From positions 1 to 7,298 of the forward strand of contig JBLSDH010000026.1 in NCBI GenBank assembly GCA_052315415.1: a stretch of DNA of 7,298 nt, written 5' to 3'. The number at the start of each line of letters is the position of its first letter. The stretch's first letter is position 1. The stretch comes from Cuniculiplasma sp052315415 (GTDB lineage Archaea > Thermoplasmatota > Thermoplasmata > Thermoplasmatales > Thermoplasmataceae). The position numbers and the translations under genes are program-made. Positions 5,117 through 7,298 of this stretch are shown one piece after another. The notes under the pieces are model-generated. The model searched no databases. It was not told where the DNA came from and worked only from the letters and a program-made list of their open reading frames with translations.

Positions 5117-5126
5117 GGGTGATCAT

Positions 5127-7298
5127 ATGAAAAAATATGAATGCGAGAAAATTAAGAGAATAAAATTCAATAAATTTAACATTACATCTGTACTGGCTGT
5201 ATTCTTTGTCATTATTTTAATCGTTTCTTCATTTGCAGGAAATCAAAATATGAAGCCTGAAAAATCGTTTGTTATAGGTAAACATTATAATCATGCACAA
5301 GTGGACGTAAAAGAGTCAGGGCTGTCCTCAGAAATCAATTCCTGGTCCGCAACTGTTTATTACGAAACAAAATCAACCTCTCCTGGCCATGAACTGGCAT
5401 GGAGTTTTGAATTTTGTGGAGACACATTTACAGTTTCTGTATCATTTAATTCTGTTCCCGGTTATTCTTCTCCAGCATCTAGTAGATTAACACTCTCAGA
5501 TGGTGAAGTTAAATGTGTTGTGGGATCATATTCTGGGGCGCCTCTTCCCCCAACAATTTCAGGAATATCAAGTTCAAACAATCCTCTCAACAACGCTGGA
5601 AATTATACTACTTTGACCGCAAACGTCAATTTTGAGGATGTTGCTGGAGATGAATACCACTGGTCTGCTACCGGGGGTTCATTCTCATCTACGAGTGCCT
5701 CAAGTCCAACATGGACCTCATCAACATCCGGAACCTACACAATTTCACTGTACGTGAGTTCGGATGCTGGTGAATCGTCAACAGTTTCTCTGTCGCAGCA
5801 GGCAATCATTCTTAAACTGAATGTTTCCTCAACCCCTCAAATATCTGACTCCGGTCAGTCAGTTACATTTTCATCTGCAGTTTCAGGAAATATGGAAGGT
5901 TCACTCTCATACTCATACATATTGTACGACGGTAACTCATCATCTGATCCCCACTTGGCTTCGGGAACAACATCCGAATTCTCATACGATTTTACTTCCT
6001 CCGGAAGTTTTCTTCTGAATTATTCCGTAGTTGATTCTGATTCGTCTGGAAAAGCCAGTGCTTTTGTTGACGTGCTTCATAATGTGAACTCTGATACATC
6101 AGTAACCATCTCTTCGAGTCAGAACCCCACTGATTCAGGAAAAACAGTTGAGTTCACATCATCAGTCTCCGGAGGAACTCCGGGATACAGTTACTCCTGG
6201 TCGGTTGACGGCAACACCTACACAACCCATGATATCAACGTGTCATTCAGTTCATCCGGATCATACTCTGTGGAACTCACCGTCTCTGATGCAGCAGGCT
6301 ATTCTGTTTCCCAGTCCCTAACAGAAATAGTGAACTCTGATCCCACAGTATCCGCATCTGCAAATGTAAGCAGTGCTGATGTGGGCTATCCCATAGAGTT
6401 TTCATCCTCACCAAGTGGAGGCACAGGTCCATATACGTACTCCTGGATCATAGGAGGTAGCCAGGTGTCAACTTCACAGGACTTCTCGTATTCCTTCAGC
6501 ACCGCAGGAACGTACACGGTCGAGGTCACCATCACGGACAGCGTGGGAGAGACGTACAGCGCATGGGTTACCGTGACGATAATCAACAACCCTTCAGTGT
6601 CCGTAACGTCAAGCCAGAATCCAACTGATGTGGGTAACTCTGTTACGTTTACGGCATCGGAAAGTGGAGGTACCGGTACTATTTCCTATGCTTGGACTAT
6701 CAACGGGGCATCTGAAGGTTCGGGTTCTACGCTGGACTATTCGTTCAGTTCTTCTGGAACATATACCGTAGAGATAACGGTCACTGACAGTGATGGGCAT
6801 ACTGCAACTGCATCCATCACAGAAACGGTATATTTAGACCCATCAGTCAGCATATCCTCATCTCAGAATCCGACTGATGTGGGAAATTCAGTTACATTTA
6901 CAGCTTCACCGTCCGGAGGATCCGGAAGTTATACTTACCAGTGGTATGAAAACAATGCTCAAATTTCAGGGGCAACATCTTCCACATATACCACTTCTTT
7001 TAGCTCCCCAGGTACATACGATTTCTACGTTATCATTCATGACAGCGTTGGGAATTCAGCCCAGTCATCTACCCTAGACCAGTCCGTCAATGTAGATCCT
7101 TCAGTCAGCATATCCTCTTCCCAGAATCCAACTGATGTGGGGAATTCAGTCACATTTACTGCTTCAGGATCAGGTGGTACTGGTTCATTCTCATACACAT
7201 GGTACGTCAATGGAGCAACCCAGTCCTCAACGTCAAGCACATTGAGTTATACGTTTAGTAGCGCAGGTGCTTACTATGTAAATGTAACAGTCAAAGAT
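5127..7298 (+). CDS. large secreted or membrane-anchored PKD-repeat surface protein (3' end outside window)
   Basis: The frame is open from ATG 5127 to the window end, 724 codons, with GGGTGAT just upstream (5117-5123). A basic N-terminus (1-19) leads to a hydrophobic segment, about 20-38 (SVLAVFFVIILIVSSFAG), acting as signal peptide or anchor. Residues 59-77 contain VDVKESGLSSEINSWSATV, resembling a motif I recall from Thermoplasmatales surface proteins. The N-terminal domain has C97 and C130, a possible disulfide. From about 144 the protein consists of PKD-like beta-sandwich repeats: two degenerate ones (about 144-222 and 226-315), then regular ones starting at 323, 405, 488, 571 and 657 (cut), period 82-86. 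Each has a Q-N-P-T-D-x-G opening, xSYxW, SSxGTYxVxVTVxD ends. Serine and threonine are abundant. Probably an adhesin, stalk or virion/cell-surface fibre; the shared operon suggests it is anchored by the upstream membrane proteins. Confidence 0.85.
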   Translation, partial: MKKYECEKIKRIKFNKFNITSVLAVFFVIILIVSSFAGNQNMKPEKSFVIGKHYNHAQVDVKESGLSSEINSWSATVYYETKSTSPGHELAWSFEFCGDTFTVSVSFNSVPGYSSPASSRLTLSDGEVKCVVGSYSGAPLPPTISGISSSNNPLNNAGNYTTLTANVNFEDVAGDEYHWSATGGSFSSTSASSPTWTSSTSGTYTISLYVSSDAGESSTVSLSQQAIILKLNVSSTPQISDSGQSVTFSSAVSGNMEGSLSYSYILYDGNSSSDPHLASGTTSEFSYDFTSSGSFLLNYSVVDSDSSGKASAFVDVLHNVNSDTSVTISSSQNPTDSGKTVEFTSSVSGGTPGYSYSWSVDGNTYTTHDINVSFSSSGSYSVELTVSDAAGYSVSQSLTEIVNSDPTVSASANVSSADVGYPIEFSSSPSGGTGPYTYSWIIGGSQVSTSQDFSYSFSTAGTYTVEVTITDSVGETYSAWVTVTIINNPSVSVTSSQNPTDVGNSVTFTASESGGTGTISYAWTINGASEGSGSTLDYSFSSSGTYTVEITVTDSDGHTATASITETVYLDPSVSISSSQNPTDVGNSVTFTASPSGGSGSYTYQWYENNAQISGATSSTYTTSFSSPGTYDFYVIIHDSVGNSAQSSTLDQSVNVDPSVSISSSQNPTDVGNSVTFTASGSGGTGSFSYTWYVNGATQSSTSSTLSYTFSSAGAYYVNVTVKD
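6588..7298 (+). repeat. near-identical tandem repeats within the PKD gene
   Basis: Units start at 6588, 6837 and 7095 (the last is cut by the window end). Their first 70 bases, encoding the DPSVSISSSQNPTDVGNSVT segment and the residues just after it, differ mainly at third codon positions, especially between the 6837 and 7095 units. Older units start at 6093 and 6339 and are more diverged. This gradient suggests repeated local duplication, more recent toward the 3' end, so copy number may vary between strains and assemblies may collapse here. Confidence 0.8.

Noticed and set aside
5821..7240. Several short frames on both strands (for example 5821-6018, 6386-6589, 6609-6800, 6877-7077, 7037-7240)
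   Set aside because: All are shadows of the PKD-repeat gene, which is open without interruption from 5127 to the window end.
1..7298. tRNA, rRNA or CRISPR array
   Set aside because: I looked for cloverleaf-like segments and short regular repeats with unique spacers and saw none; the only regular repeats encode protein domains.

Overview
The window most likely comes from an archaeon of the Thermoplasmatales or a close relative, or from a virus or plasmid of one. The support is AGA/AGG and ATA codon use, archaeal TATA-like elements, strong GGAGGTGA-type Shine-Dalgarno (SD) sites, and a large secreted protein that opens with the 'ESGL...SW' motif I remember from Thermoplasmatales surface proteins, followed by PKD-like repeats. 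The assignment rests on pattern recognition and memory, not on a search. All supportable genes lie on the + strand.

Region 1 (1-801) holds the end of an upstream frame and two or three very small genes (54, 94 and possibly 93 aa). They have strong SD sites and overlap at their starts and stops. Its last 280 bases are AT-rich and structured: a 66-bp direct repeat, an inverted repeat, a 31-bp perfect all-A/T palindrome and a long pyrimidine tract. This could be an origin, an operator or promoter, or a terminator.

Region 2 (798-2758) looks like an information-processing block. It encodes a ribbon-helix-helix plus coiled-coil protein, a basic ORF overlapping a C2H2 zinc-finger ORF, a PD-(D/E)xK-type nuclease, and a small winged-helix-like protein. 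No housekeeping gene is present.

Region 3 (2871-7298) looks like an envelope block. It starts from its own promoter, probably leaderless. It encodes a six-segment membrane protein with a sequon-rich ectodomain, then three consecutive small hydrophobic proteins whose C-terminal halves are related to one another, then a membrane-anchored or secreted protein built from about 83-residue PKD-like repeats that runs off the window. The close packing implies one transcript.

Inference: small DNA-binding proteins, a resolvase-like nuclease and a compact membrane/surface module with tandem small hydrophobic proteins suggest an undescribed archaeal virus, provirus or plasmid with a virion-like or cell-surface module. 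The small hydrophobic proteins are candidates for membrane structural proteins. No recognised virus hallmark (packaging ATPase, known capsid fold, integrase, polymerase) is in the window, so a chromosomal cell-surface locus remains possible.
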